Shown: positions 19,601 to 28,179 of the stretch, piece after piece
Position numbering within the stretch: the first letter of the stretch is position 1
Layout: every line of letters starts with the position of its first letter
Origin: an uncultured Muribaculaceae bacterium
GTDB taxonomy: Bacteria > Bacteroidota > Bacteroidia > Bacteroidales > Muribaculaceae
Reading direction: 5' to 3'
NCBI GenBank assembly: GCA_910585755.1
Contig: CAJUFH010000006.1
Location: 13,318-77,317 of the forward strand
DNA: 64,000 nucleotides
The notes under the pieces: generated by a model
The model's input: the letters and a program-made list of their open reading frames with translations, nothing else
Database searches by the model: none
Told to the model about the DNA's origin: nothing
Program-made: the position numbers and the translations under genes

Positions 19601-20824
19601 CCTACCTGGAACCATTACGGTCCCGGCATCTCTTTCGACGACTACTGGCGCAAAGACCTGGAATGGGCTCTCCGCCGCGACCGTAACCACCCCAGTATCT
19701 TTATATGGAGCGTGGGAAACGAGGTTTTCGACACCGGTACGATTCACCGTATGGATGAGTATTTCGTTCCGATGCTGAAGAATATGGTCGATTTCGTGCA
19801 TAAGTTCGAACCCTCGCGCAAGGTGACCTGCGGGCTGTTCCCGGCCCGCGGGGAGAACGAGCCGGTGCCGATGGCCTTTGAAATGGATGTCGTAAGCGAC
19901 AACTATATGGCCAACTACTACGCCCGCGATCATGCGAAATTCCCCCAGCTCATATTCCTCCAGAGCGAGACCAGTACCCGTAACGGCGGCGATGACTTCT
20001 TCATCTACGACCATACTTATCCCTGCGGACAATTCTATTGGGGCGGTACCGACTATTTCGGGGAATCAATCCAGTGGCCCGCTAAGGGTTGGAACGGCAT
20101 CATAGACTGGTGCGATTTCTGGAAGCCGCTGAGCTATTTCGTCCAAAGCGTCTATTCCGATAAGGATATGGTGAAAATCGCCGCCAGCAGCGCCGGTGAC
20201 GCCAAAAGCGAAGTGATGTGGAACAATGTGGCTCTCAATTTCCAAGAACTTTCGATGAGCTGGAACTGGAAAGAGAATCAGCCCCTCGACATTCTTACAA
20301 TCACTAATGCCGACGAGGTAGAACTCTTTGTCAACGGTGAGTCTCAGGGGATAAAGCAACTGAAGGACTTCCCGAACCACAAGATTCCCTGGCAGCTCGA
20401 TTTCCGGCCCGGCAGCATCAAGGCCGTTGCCCGAAAAGCAGGGAAAGAGGTGGCGGTTGATGAAATCAGGACCGCGGGGAAACCCCACTCGATCGTGCTT
20501 TCGACCGATTCAACCTCCATCCGTCCTGACGGTATGGATCTTGCCTACATCACGGTCAGTGTCGTTGACAAGGATGGTGTGCTGGTTCCTTACGCCGACA
20601 ATAGCATACGTTTCTCGGTTGAGGGTGCCGGTGAGCTCGCCGCCGTCGGTAACGGCGACCGGAACTCCGACGAGGCTTTCGATGCCGACAACCGCAAGGC
20701 ATACCAGGGCAAATGCCTGGCTATCGTCAGAAGCACGACCCTCCCCGGCAAAATCAAAGTAAAGGCATCCGCCAAAGGCCTGAAACCGGCAACACTTCTC
20801 CTTACCGCCGAACAACGGCAGTAA
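16676..20824 (+). CDS. GH127-GH2 fusion: beta-L-arabinofuranosidase joined to a GH2 glycosidase
   Basis: A 1382-residue secreted or periplasmic two-enzyme protein; signal peptide about residues 1-23. Residues about 25-620 are GH127 (beta-L-arabinofuranosidase). By alignment from memory to HypBA1, Glu316 matches the acid/base position, Glu332 and Cys334 (YCETCAS) and the pair Cys400-Cys401 (DTACCPSN) match the zinc/nucleophile site. Residues about 630-1382 are GH2: jelly roll (WYRKSFTLP, AEVWVNGEYLGKQPNGYMGF), then a TIM barrel with acid/base Glu1016 (SVGNEVFD) and nucleophile candidate Glu1098 (LQSETSTR), then C-terminal beta domains. The GH2 specificity (galactosidase, glucuronidase or other) cannot be read. 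The ATG at 16676 gives the signal peptide; an in-frame GTG at 16610 does not. Confidence 0.9.
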   Translation: MLNIKKFVIALLCACAALPSVAGDLQKNVPVDFSHVKINDSFWLPLLHKHASVTIPACLRQCQESTQRVKNFAIAAGLEKGEFKGIFYDDSDLYKMIEGCAYTLINHPDEALEARLDLIIDTVAAAQRPDGYLNTYYTLVEPNGRWTNMDRHEMYCAGHLIEAAVAYHRATGKRKLLDVAIRFADYLDSTFGPGKRHWVPGHQEIELALAKLYSVTGEKRYLDLAHWLLEERGRGHGDWSNCGLPPEHYMDVVPASRLEKVTGHGVRAMYQLTGMADVAALSGDTAYIGALDRLWDNIIGAKMYATGGICNINNAEGFAEDFDLPNKEAYCETCASIGMCFWNQRMNALKGEARYIDVLERALYNGVIDGISLSADHFFYVNPLESDGGHHRQPWYDTACCPSNLSRFLPSVGNYIYATSPGALWLNLYIGNDASFNVDGNPVEVSVRTLYPRDGHVDMTLSPDKSRRFTLRLRRPDWARDFPVKVNGKSVKATQADGYLCIDRKWKKGDKVTVDMPMPVEVCAADPRVKNNEGKRYLRRGPVVYCMEGIDNPSYAAASLSPATEYTAAWNPGMLGGCMVITAREGNSSLTFIPYHLWDNRDPCPMKVWVDYVEQPRQPARADRLLNFGWRYKVGDEPDAKNPSFDDSGWQMVNVPHDGSIHGAFDKEGSTQENGFRPRHKGWYRKSFTLPADDIHGKRVALEFEGVYRDAEVWVNGEYLGKQPNGYMGFTYDITDHVIPDKENVVAVRYDNTYVSSRWYTGEGIYRNVWLRVKNPVSIAENGTYITTPYVDDKKAAVAVQTEVVNRSDSARLVTLKTDIYSPAGKLVKSVSAVAPVAAGASYTFRQEAAVDNPSRWDIDSPELYTVKSTLSSGNETIDEYDTNFGIRTVEFDPERGFVLNGRKVFLKGVNLHHDLGPLGSAFFEKGMRRRLEGIKKMGCNAVRLAHNPHAKAVLDLCDEMGILVFADCFDKWDTPTWNHYGPGISFDDYWRKDLEWALRRDRNHPSIFIWSVGNEVFDTGTIHRMDEYFVPMLKNMVDFVHKFEPSRKVTCGLFPARGENEPVPMAFEMDVVSDNYMANYYARDHAKFPQLIFLQSETSTRNGGDDFFIYDHTYPCGQFYWGGTDYFGESIQWPAKGWNGIIDWCDFWKPLSYFVQSVYSDKDMVKIAASSAGDAKSEVMWNNVALNFQELSMSWNWKENQPLDILTITNADEVELFVNGESQGIKQLKDFPNHKIPWQLDFRPGSIKAVARKAGKEVAVDEIRTAGKPHSIVLSTDSTSIRPDGMDLAYITVSVVDKDGVLVPYADNSIRFSVEGAGELAAVGNGDRNSDEAFDADNRKAYQGKCLAIVRSTTLPGKIKVKASAKGLKPATLLLTAEQRQ

Positions 20825-20869
20825 GTTCCAAAACAATCTTGTAACAATCTATATTTCATTATACCTGTT

Positions 20870-22678
20870 ATGCGATTTCACGCAGTAGCCGCCATCCTGT
20901 TCCTTTCCGCCGCTCTGACAGCGGCGGCGTGGCAGCCCGTCGGTGGCAAAATGATGACCCCCTGGGGCGAGAATCTCGACCCTCAAAACGTGCATCCCGA
21001 ATATCCCCGTCCGCAGATGAAGCGCGCCGACTGGCAGAATCTCAACGGTATGTGGCAGTATGCGATCACCCCGAAGGATTCGGACCGTCCGGCGAAGATG
21101 GCCGGCGAGATTCTTGTCCCGTTCGCCCCGCAGTCGGCGTTATCCGGGGTAGGGCGTTCGGTGACTGCCGCCGACGCGCTTTGGTACGAGCGCTCTTTCC
21201 GTGTCCCCGCCGGATGGGGCAAAAAGCGCGTGATGCTCAACTTCGGCGCCGTGGACTGGAAAGCCGAGGTATGGGTCAACGATGTGAAGGTCGGGGAGCA
21301 TACCGGTGGCTACACACCCTTTTCGCTTGACATAACCCCGGCGCTGAAAAAAGGGGAAAACACTCTGGTTGTTAAAGTATGGGACCCGGGACAGTCGCTC
21401 CATCATCCAATCGGAAAGCAGCACGATGTCGCGGAGTCAATATGGTACACCAACCAGAGCGGCATATGGCAGACCGTGTGGCTCGAGCCGGTAGGCGAAA
21501 AGCATATAACCCGGCTGAAACTCACCCCCGACCTCGACCGCGGGGTGCTCTTTGTGGAAACCTTCCTCAACGATTCTCCCGACGCGGTGGTGGAGGCCGT
21601 CCTGACCGACCGCGACGGCTCTAAAAAAACAGTGAAGGCGCTCGCATCCCAGACTATCGAGATACCGATGCCCGACAACGCCGTGCTCTGGTCCCCCGAG
21701 ACCCCGAGTCTCTATCCCGTGAGCGTGACTGTCTACGACAACGGCAAGCCCGTCGACAAGGTTGACTCCTATACCGCCTTCCGCAAATTCTCCATCAAGC
21801 GCCTGGACGACCGGAACGTGAGGCTGATGCTCAACGACAAGCCGCTGTTCCAGTATGGCCCCCTGGACCAGGGCTGGTGGCCCGACGGACTTTATACAGC
21901 CCCTTCCGACGAGGCTCTGAAATATGACCTTGAAAAGACCCGCGACTGGGGCTTCAACATGGTGCGGAAGCACATCAAAGTTGAACCGGCGACCTGGTAC
22001 GCCCACTGCGATTCCATGGGGCTGATTGTATGGCAGGACATGCCTTCGATTGACGGTTTCGGCGACTGGGATGGCGACAAATACCGCGAGAAACCTGAGG
22101 CCGAATATCCGCAATGGGCCAAGGACAACTATCTGAAAGAATGGCGCGAGATTATCGACCTGGTTTACAACAGCCCTTCCGTGGCGGTCTATGTGCCCTT
22201 CAACGAGGGTTGGGGGCAGTTCGACACTCCCCGGATCGCGGAATGGACCAAGGAGTACGACCCCACCCGCCTGGTAAACCCCGCCAGCGGAGGCAACAAT
22301 TTCCACGTCGGGGATATACTCGACTGGCACAACTACACCGCTCCGCGGCTTTTCGCCAAAGACCCGCTACGGGCCAATGTCGTGGGGGAGTTCGGTGGTC
22401 TCGGTATGGCGATTCCCGGCCATAGGTGGAACGACGGGGAGATTTTCCAGTATGCGGGATACCCCGATTCGGAGGCCCTGTCCGACGCTTATGTGGCACA
22501 CGGGCAGATGCTGCTCGACCTTGTGCCGCATGGCGCTACCGCCGGAGTCTACACTCAGACGACCGACGTAGAGAATGAGATAAACGGTCTGATGACCTAC
22601 GACCGCAAGGTCGTGAAAATCAACGAGGAAAAAATCCGCGCCATTAACCGCGCCATTACCGGCTCCCTCGGGAAATAA
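20870..22678 (+). CDS. GH2 family glycoside hydrolase
   Basis: A 602-residue exported GH2 enzyme; signal peptide about 1-20 (ALTAAAWQP). The sugar-binding jelly roll (WYERSFRVPAGWG, AEVWVNDVKVGEHTGGYTPF) is followed by an immunoglobulin-like domain and a TIM barrel with predicted acid/base Glu446 (VPFNEGWGQFD) and nucleophile Glu507 (VVGEFGG). It ends soon after the barrel, so it is shorter than LacZ-type enzymes and lacks C-terminal domains. It is only distantly similar to the GH2 half of the preceding fusion. It lies 46 bp downstream of it in the same PUL. Likely acts in the periplasm on beta-linked galactose, glucuronate or similar residues; the exact substrate is unknown. Confidence 0.88.
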   Translation: MRFHAVAAILFLSAALTAAAWQPVGGKMMTPWGENLDPQNVHPEYPRPQMKRADWQNLNGMWQYAITPKDSDRPAKMAGEILVPFAPQSALSGVGRSVTAADALWYERSFRVPAGWGKKRVMLNFGAVDWKAEVWVNDVKVGEHTGGYTPFSLDITPALKKGENTLVVKVWDPGQSLHHPIGKQHDVAESIWYTNQSGIWQTVWLEPVGEKHITRLKLTPDLDRGVLFVETFLNDSPDAVVEAVLTDRDGSKKTVKALASQTIEIPMPDNAVLWSPETPSLYPVSVTVYDNGKPVDKVDSYTAFRKFSIKRLDDRNVRLMLNDKPLFQYGPLDQGWWPDGLYTAPSDEALKYDLEKTRDWGFNMVRKHIKVEPATWYAHCDSMGLIVWQDMPSIDGFGDWDGDKYREKPEAEYPQWAKDNYLKEWREIIDLVYNSPSVAVYVPFNEGWGQFDTPRIAEWTKEYDPTRLVNPASGGNNFHVGDILDWHNYTAPRLFAKDPLRANVVGEFGGLGMAIPGHRWNDGEIFQYAGYPDSEALSDAYVAHGQMLLDLVPHGATAGVYTQTTDVENEINGLMTYDRKVVKINEEKIRAINRAITGSLGK

Positions 22679-22690
22679 AACGTCGTTATT

Positions 22691-24607
22691 ATGAGGAAAT
22701 ATATATTGGCCGCGCTCGCGCTCCCTTGGGCGGTTGCCGCGGGGAATGCGGCGGTGAAGCTGCCGGGTTATCTTTCCGACAACATGGTCATTCAGCGCGA
22801 CAGCCGCCTGACAGTCAAAGGTACGGCGAACCCCGGAGCGGAGGTCAAGGCTTACCCGGAATGGCTGCCGGAGCCGGTTTCGGCCAGGGCCGGAGCCGAC
22901 GGCTCTTTCACATTGTCCGTACCGACCCCCGGAGCCGGTGGACCGTGGGGGATAGACTTCTCCGATGGCGACGGTTCGGTAGCGCTCGAAAACGTGCTGT
23001 CGGGAGAGGTATGGCTCTGCTCCGGGCAGTCGAATATGGAGTTCCCGGTAAAGGACGCGGGGTGGGCGAGGCTTTATGACGGCGACCGCGTGATGGCGAC
23101 CTCGCAGCATCCCGACCTGCGGCTGCTGAAGGTCGACAAGGTAATGTCGCGCCAGCCTATGACCGACCTCTCTACTTCCGGCTGGCAGATTGCCAATCCT
23201 GCCTCGGTGGCCGGATTTTCGGCTGTCGCATACCTTTTCGGCGAGCGCCTGAGAGAGGAACTGCGCGTACCCGTAGGGGTGATTGATTGCAGTTGGGGAG
23301 GTACCCCAGCCGAGGCGTGGACCTCCGCCGAGGCGCTCGGCAGAGTGCCCGGCTTCGCCGAGACGCTCGAAGCCGTCCGCGCCTGCGGCGGCGATGAGGC
23401 TGAATGTGCCGCGGCTCAGAAATCGCGTGTCCGGGAGTGGATGGTATCGCAGTTCGGCTTCGAGCCGGGCCTTCCCCCGGAAGGTTCCGCGGAGTTCGTC
23501 CCGTTCGTCCCTTCCGACGCGGCTACCTGCGGAATACCCGATGCGGTCGACGGTATCGCGGTCGCGACATACCGCCTGGTCATACCTGCCGACAAGGCCG
23601 GGAAACCCCTGACGCTTGACCTCGGTGTTTTCGACGATGAGGATGTCACTTTTTTCAACGGCGCGCTTATAGGCTCCGTGGCTGGGAGCGATGTCCGCCG
23701 CCTGTATTCCGTCGATTCAACCCTGGTTAAGCCCGGCGAGAATGTCATTACCAGCTACATAGCGGATTACGGAGGTCCCGGCGGCTTCGTCCCGTCGAGG
23801 AGGAGCGCTGCGGTCGATGGTCTCGAAATCCCTTTGGAGGGGGAATGGCGTCTCTCCCGGACAATCCCTTTTGCCGACTGCACTCCGCGCCCGCTGCCGT
23901 TGACCGGCGCGAAGTCGCCGACAGTGCTTTACAACGCGATGGTGTCGCCATTGGAGCCGTTCCCCGTTCGAGGGGTGATCTGGTATCAGGGCTGCGACAA
24001 CGTGGGGCGCGCCGAACAGTACGGCCTCCTGTTTCCCGAAATGATCAAGGACTGGCGGCGTAGGCGAGGCGCGGAGTTCCCCTTCTACTTCGTGCAGCTC
24101 GCGGGGTTCCAGCAGCCGGTCAACGTGCAGCCCGAATCTCCCTGGGCTGCGCTCCGGCAGGCTCAGGCCGAGGCGCTCAAACTACCCCGAACCGGGATGG
24201 CCTCGGCTGTCGATGCCGGTAATCCTTACGACATACACCCCTCCGACAAGTTCCGCGTCGCGGACCGGCTGGCGCGCCTGGCCCTGGCCCGCGACTACGG
24301 CAGGAAAATCCCTTGCCAGGGTCCGGCCGTAAAGAGCGCCAGGCGCCGCGGTGGAGAGGTGACGCTGCTTTTCGACAAAGACGTTATTCCCTGCACCTGC
24401 GCCGTAACCGGCTTCATACTCGGGGATGCCGAAGGGGGCTGGGCGGTAGCTAACGCCCGACAGACAGGGCCGCGGACAATTGTGGTCTCTTCCCGTAAAA
24501 TTTCCGAGCCTACAGCCCTCAGGTACAACTGGGCAGACTATCCCTCGGGCAATCTTTACGGCGAGGAGCAACTACCCGTCAACCCCTTCAGCCTGACCCT
24601 CGAATAA
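22691..24607 (+). CDS. SGNH sialate-O-acetylesterase-like carbohydrate esterase
   Basis: A 638-residue exported esterase; signal peptide about 1-20. The SGNH/SASA fold carries the nucleophile motif CSGQSNMEFP (Ser114), the second block WGGTPAEAW, and the catalytic dyad motif DIHP (Asp514, His516). Between them, about residues 255-400, lies an inserted jelly-roll domain (LDLGVFDDEDVTFFNGALIG) like those of GH2 enzymes, as is common in this family. It is the last gene of the operon, 12 bp after the GH2 gene. Although the family is named for sialate, there are no sialic acid genes here. In a pectin context it more likely removes O-acetyl groups from plant glycans. Confidence 0.87.
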   Translation: MRKYILAALALPWAVAAGNAAVKLPGYLSDNMVIQRDSRLTVKGTANPGAEVKAYPEWLPEPVSARAGADGSFTLSVPTPGAGGPWGIDFSDGDGSVALENVLSGEVWLCSGQSNMEFPVKDAGWARLYDGDRVMATSQHPDLRLLKVDKVMSRQPMTDLSTSGWQIANPASVAGFSAVAYLFGERLREELRVPVGVIDCSWGGTPAEAWTSAEALGRVPGFAETLEAVRACGGDEAECAAAQKSRVREWMVSQFGFEPGLPPEGSAEFVPFVPSDAATCGIPDAVDGIAVATYRLVIPADKAGKPLTLDLGVFDDEDVTFFNGALIGSVAGSDVRRLYSVDSTLVKPGENVITSYIADYGGPGGFVPSRRSAAVDGLEIPLEGEWRLSRTIPFADCTPRPLPLTGAKSPTVLYNAMVSPLEPFPVRGVIWYQGCDNVGRAEQYGLLFPEMIKDWRRRRGAEFPFYFVQLAGFQQPVNVQPESPWAALRQAQAEALKLPRTGMASAVDAGNPYDIHPSDKFRVADRLARLALARDYGRKIPCQGPAVKSARRRGGEVTLLFDKDVIPCTCAVTGFILGDAEGGWAVANARQTGPRTIVVSSRKISEPTALRYNWADYPSGNLYGEEQLPVNPFSLTLE

Positions 24608-24610
24608 TAT

Positions 24611-24669
24611 GAGGGTGTGTCATAACGGCCCATCTGGGTCGTCGCTTGGAGGATTCTGACAGCACCCTC
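24611..24669 (+). repeat. Repeated intergenic stem-loop element, copy A
   Basis: GAGGGTGTGTCA (24611-24622) pairs with TGACAGCACCCTC (24657-24669), one base bulged. The enclosed core TAACGGCCCATCTGGG at 24622-24637, continued by TCGTCG, is nearly identical to one at 58952-58973. It is related to the loop of the hairpin at 46663-46710. CCATCCGGGTA follows at once and recurs near 4652. It lies just after the esterase stop. Confidence 0.55.
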
Positions 24670-24686
24670 CCATCCGGGTACGAAAA

Positions 24687-24713
24687 GCGCCGGGTCATCA
24701 TATGACACGGCGC
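24687..24713. terminator. Bidirectional terminator hairpin between convergent genes
   Basis: GCGCCGGGTCAT (24687-24698) pairs with 24702-24713 with one mismatch. AAAA precedes it and a TTAT-rich stretch follows, so it can terminate both the rightward PUL operon (stop 24607) and the leftward GH43 operon (stop 24744). Confidence 0.65.
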
Positions 24714-24743
24714 CTGTTATATTTGGATGAGAGGTGTCCCTCG

Positions 24744-26435
24744 CTATTTGGTTACGCGGAACCAGTCGATATCAATCCAGCCGCGGTTGGGGCCTTTTGG
24801 CTGGACGGAGAAGAAGCCGACGCGGGCGCCGATCCAGTGGCCTTCGCGGGCGGTGAAGGGCTTGCCGCAGGGGATGAACTTCTTGCCGTCCAACGAGTAG
24901 GAGAAGTCGCAGACTTCACCTTTGCCGACCTTCACGCGGAGCCATATGTCGAGGTCCTGGGTGGCGCGGCCCCCTTCGCCGTTGACGCGGGTGGGCTTGA
25001 CGGTCGCGATTTCGGTGGTTACTTCGGGCTTGTTCTTGTCGGCCTTCATGCATACTACCTCGTTGATTACGAACTCGTCGCCGCGCTTCTCGACGGAGAG
25101 GCGGGCGTAGTCGCGTCCCATGACGATGAGGCCCGACTGCTGGCCGTCCTTGGTCGCGGAGACGGTAACCTTGGCCGTCGTGGTGAAGGTCTCGTTGGGG
25201 AACTTCTGGGTCAGGATGTTGGGTACCTCGCGGAGGTTAACGAAGTTGTCGCTCAGGGTGTGGCCGTAGAGGCGGTAGTAGCCGTTCGGGGTCGCGAAGC
25301 CGAAGGGGAGCTGGTAGTTGGCGAACCACTGCCACTGCTTGCCAAGCTCCGTGGTGTCGAACTCGTCGCTCTCGACGGGGGTGTGGATCGCGACTTTCTC
25401 GCCGGTCTTGGGCTTGGTGTAGGTCTTGACCGGTTCGCCGCAGCCGTCGCCGTCGGGGTCAACGCCGATTACGGGCCATCCGTCGACCCATTTCATCGGG
25501 TTGAGGTGGCATACGCGGCCGATGATGCCCTTGTCCTGGAAGTGAAGGAACCAGTCCTCACCCTGCGGGGTGCGTACCCATCCTCCCTGGTGCGGGCCGT
25601 TAATGTCCGTGTTCCCCTGGGCCATGACGGTGCGGTGCTCGTAGGGGCCGAACGGGCTTTTGGAGCGGAGCACTACCTGCCATCCGGCGGCGACGCTCCC
25701 GGCGGGGGCGAAGATGTAGTAGTAGCCGTCGTGCTTGTAGAATTTCGGGCCTTCGATGGTATGGTCGCCGTAGGGGAGGCCGTCGTAGACGAGCACCGGG
25801 TCCCCGATAAGGCGCGTTCCGTCGGGCGACATCTCCGTGACGGTAATAGCGGCGTTGAATCCTCCGCGGCTCTTGGCCCAGCCGTTGACGAGGTATGCCT
25901 TGCCGTCCTCGTCCCAGAGGGGGCAGGTGTCAATCAGCCCCTTCCCGGCCTTTACCAGCACGGGGGCCTCCCATTCGCCGCGGGGATCCTTGGTCTTTAC
26001 CATATAGATTCCGTGGTTGGGGTCACCCCAGTAGATGAAGTATTCGCCGTTGTGGTAGCGGATGGCCGGGGCCCATACGCCGTCGCCGTGGCGCGCGTCG
26101 TTGTAGTATTCGGCGGGTTCGAGGGTCTTGACGGCGTAGTTGACGATTTCCCAGTTTACGAGGTCGCGGCTGTGGAGAATCGGCAGCCCCGGCATGTTGC
26201 AGAAGCTGGAGGCGGTCAGCCAGTAGTCGCCGTCGACCTGGATGAGGTCGGGGTCGGAATAGTCGGCGTTGATTACCGGGTTCTGGTACTTGCCGTTGCC
26301 GAGGTCGGCGACCCATACCTTGCTGACGTATTTCGCAGGGTCGGCGGGAGCGGCCTCCTTGGAAGCCGCGGCTCCCTGCGCGGCGCAGAGCGCCAGGGCA
26401 GGGAGCATTACGGATTTGAGAATGTTGGTGTTCAC
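24744..26435 (-). CDS. GH43 family glycoside hydrolase with C-terminal beta-sandwich
   Basis: A 563-residue exported GH43 enzyme, probably an alpha-L-arabinofuranosidase or beta-xylosidase type. Signal peptide about 1-24. A five-bladed propeller has predicted base Asp61 (ADYSDPDLI), pKa-modulating Asp169 (LIDTCPLWDEDG) and acid Glu228 (HTIEGPKFY). Residues about 370-563 form the concanavalin-like domain common in the xylosidase-type GH43 subfamilies (DEFDTTELGKQWQW ... WIDIDWFRV). It is the last gene of the leftward SusCD operon, 43 bp after the DUF5123 lipoprotein gene. In a pectin PUL the arabinan or xylogalacturonan side chain is a reasonable substrate; this is inference. Confidence 0.88.
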   Translation of the reverse strand: MNTNILKSVMLPALALCAAQGAAASKEAAPADPAKYVSKVWVADLGNGKYQNPVINADYSDPDLIQVDGDYWLTASSFCNMPGLPILHSRDLVNWEIVNYAVKTLEPAEYYNDARHGDGVWAPAIRYHNGEYFIYWGDPNHGIYMVKTKDPRGEWEAPVLVKAGKGLIDTCPLWDEDGKAYLVNGWAKSRGGFNAAITVTEMSPDGTRLIGDPVLVYDGLPYGDHTIEGPKFYKHDGYYYIFAPAGSVAAGWQVVLRSKSPFGPYEHRTVMAQGNTDINGPHQGGWVRTPQGEDWFLHFQDKGIIGRVCHLNPMKWVDGWPVIGVDPDGDGCGEPVKTYTKPKTGEKVAIHTPVESDEFDTTELGKQWQWFANYQLPFGFATPNGYYRLYGHTLSDNFVNLREVPNILTQKFPNETFTTTAKVTVSATKDGQQSGLIVMGRDYARLSVEKRGDEFVINEVVCMKADKNKPEVTTEIATVKPTRVNGEGGRATQDLDIWLRVKVGKGEVCDFSYSLDGKKFIPCGKPFTAREGHWIGARVGFFSVQPKGPNRGWIDIDWFRVTK

Positions 26436-26478
26436 GTTTGAAAAAGCGTGTTGTGTACTAAGTTATTGAGCCGGGGGC

Positions 26479-28146
26479 TTATTCAATCCAGCGGCGGTCA
26501 CCGGCCTCGGTCAGGTATGCGGGCGAGGAGGTGTCCTTGATGGTGTAGTTGCCGTTGACGGGATCCTCGAAGAGGTCGGTAGCCGACACGGGGAGAGAGG
26601 TGGCGCGGATTGCTGAGCCGCCCATCTTGTAGTCGGTGGTGATGTAGTTGTTGTCGTAGGTCGCACGAGTTCCCGAACCGAGGGCGATCAGTTCGGCCAT
26701 AGGCGAAGCGATAATCAGGTTGCGCACGGTGACGCTCGATTTCTCAGTGGTGGAGATGTCAATCAGACGGGCGTTCACGCAGAAATCGTAGAACGTGCAG
26801 TTCTCGACAGTCAGATTGATGGGATGCGACGAGGAGTTGTGGGCTACGAGGTTGTTCCAGCCGAAAGCGGAATCCTGCTGTTTGCCCCCGCGAGAGAAAG
26901 TGCAGTTACGGATAGTCAGCGCGTCAATCTGGTCGTAAGCAGCGATCAGTCCCTTGCCGGCAGACCCGAAGCCGAATGTTCCGTATGTGCCGGTCTGCCA
27001 TCCACATTCGTCAAAGCGGCAACCGTCGAGCACGAAGTCGATGATATGCTTCTGATTGGCGTTCTGGTGGCGCCAGAAAGCGCGGTTGATATGGAAGAAG
27101 TCGCAGTTGATGAACGCGCCGCTTTCGAGGGTGAAGGAGTTGCCGCAGTTGAAGAAGTACTGGTTGATCGCGACGTTGTGGATTTCGCAGTTCTCAAAGT
27201 AGAATACCCCGATATACGCGCCGGAGGCGAAGTTCCAGGAGCCGTTGAGCATGATTACCGGCTTCGCGCCCTCTGCCGGGCCGACAACTTTGAAGCCCTT
27301 GGTCATTAGGAATGGGGTGATGGTGTAGGTTGAGCCTTCGGGGAGCTCGTAAACCGCTCCGTCGGGCACGTCGGGATCCTCGTTGTTGAGCGACATGATT
27401 CCGCCCAGGTCGTCGGTGACGCTGACCTCGATAGTCTGGGGAGCCGGCCCGGTAGTGCGGAAAGTAACCTGGTTGTAAGGCTTGTCGTACTTTCGGGGTT
27501 TTGAGGTATCGTAGATGTTGACGTTGTAGAGGGTCGAGGGGGTAAGTTCGTCGGTAAGGACAATCTGGCCGGCGGCTTTCTGCTCAGCGGAAAGGTAACC
27601 GGTGATTTCGGGTACCTTGTCGGTCATCGCGGGCTTGATGGAGAAGGAGTCTACTGGATTTTGCGGATCGACAGTCCAACTGATTACCACGCCATTGTCG
27701 GTGATGTCGGAGCGCGAGATTCCTTGCAGGAGCTGGGCGAAGTCAGGACGGGCATCGGTAGTGAAATTGCACTCTGCCCACTGGGAATTGTTGTCGGCGT
27801 TCTTGGCGTTGCAGCGCACGCGGACATAGAAACGCTGACCATAGGGGAGGTCCTGGACGGTGATGTACGGATCTTTGATTTCCCATTCGCCGTACTGGTC
27901 TGCATAATACTGGTCTGTGAAGAACTGTACAGTATAGGAACGAGCGTCATAAACTTCGTACCATATCAGCGCGACATCGTTGTGGTTCTTGATTTTAGCG
28001 GCAGGATTTGTCACGAAGCGGGGCTGGAAGAGGTCGCCGCGCGAGGTGAACTCGTCCTCCTTACAGGAGTTGAGCGCCAGGGCGGCCACCATCATGGCGG
28101 TGGCCCCCAGTGCTTTCGCAATATTGCGGAATTTATTGAGATTCAT
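26479..28146 (-). CDS. DUF5123-type surface lipoprotein with fibronectin III and beta-helix domains
   Basis: A 555-residue lipoprotein (Cys28 in LALNSC). Two fibronectin III-like domains (about 45-130 and 137-232) precede a repetitive region (about 240-490). There the pattern N/D-C-x-F recurs every 20-30 residues (FENCEIHN, INCDFFH, LDGCRFDEC, IRNCTFSRG, VENCTFYDF), as in right-handed beta-helices of the pectate-lyase fold. The C-terminus (about 495-555, FEDPVNGNYTIKD) matches the DUF5123 tail. No catalytic lyase residues are evident, so it is more likely a pectin-binding than a cleaving protein. It sits 33 bp after SusD in the operon. Confidence 0.8.
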   Translation of the reverse strand: MNLNKFRNIAKALGATAMMVAALALNSCKEDEFTSRGDLFQPRFVTNPAAKIKNHNDVALIWYEVYDARSYTVQFFTDQYYADQYGEWEIKDPYITVQDLPYGQRFYVRVRCNAKNADNNSQWAECNFTTDARPDFAQLLQGISRSDITDNGVVISWTVDPQNPVDSFSIKPAMTDKVPEITGYLSAEQKAAGQIVLTDELTPSTLYNVNIYDTSKPRKYDKPYNQVTFRTTGPAPQTIEVSVTDDLGGIMSLNNEDPDVPDGAVYELPEGSTYTITPFLMTKGFKVVGPAEGAKPVIMLNGSWNFASGAYIGVFYFENCEIHNVAINQYFFNCGNSFTLESGAFINCDFFHINRAFWRHQNANQKHIIDFVLDGCRFDECGWQTGTYGTFGFGSAGKGLIAAYDQIDALTIRNCTFSRGGKQQDSAFGWNNLVAHNSSSHPINLTVENCTFYDFCVNARLIDISTTEKSSVTVRNLIIASPMAELIALGSGTRATYDNNYITTDYKMGGSAIRATSLPVSATDLFEDPVNGNYTIKDTSSPAYLTEAGDRRWIE

Positions 28147-28179
28147 TGCTTTAATGTCGATTGGGTTAGGAGAGAAGGA

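Noticed and set aside
22691..24607. Sialic acid utilisation
   Set aside because: Only the esterase family name suggests it; there is no sialidase, NanA-like lyase or epimerase nearby, and the neighbours are plant-glycan enzymes.
24702..26441. 579-codon plus-strand frame opposite GH43
   Set aside because: Shadow of the GH43 gene, whose catalytic motifs are intact on the minus strand.
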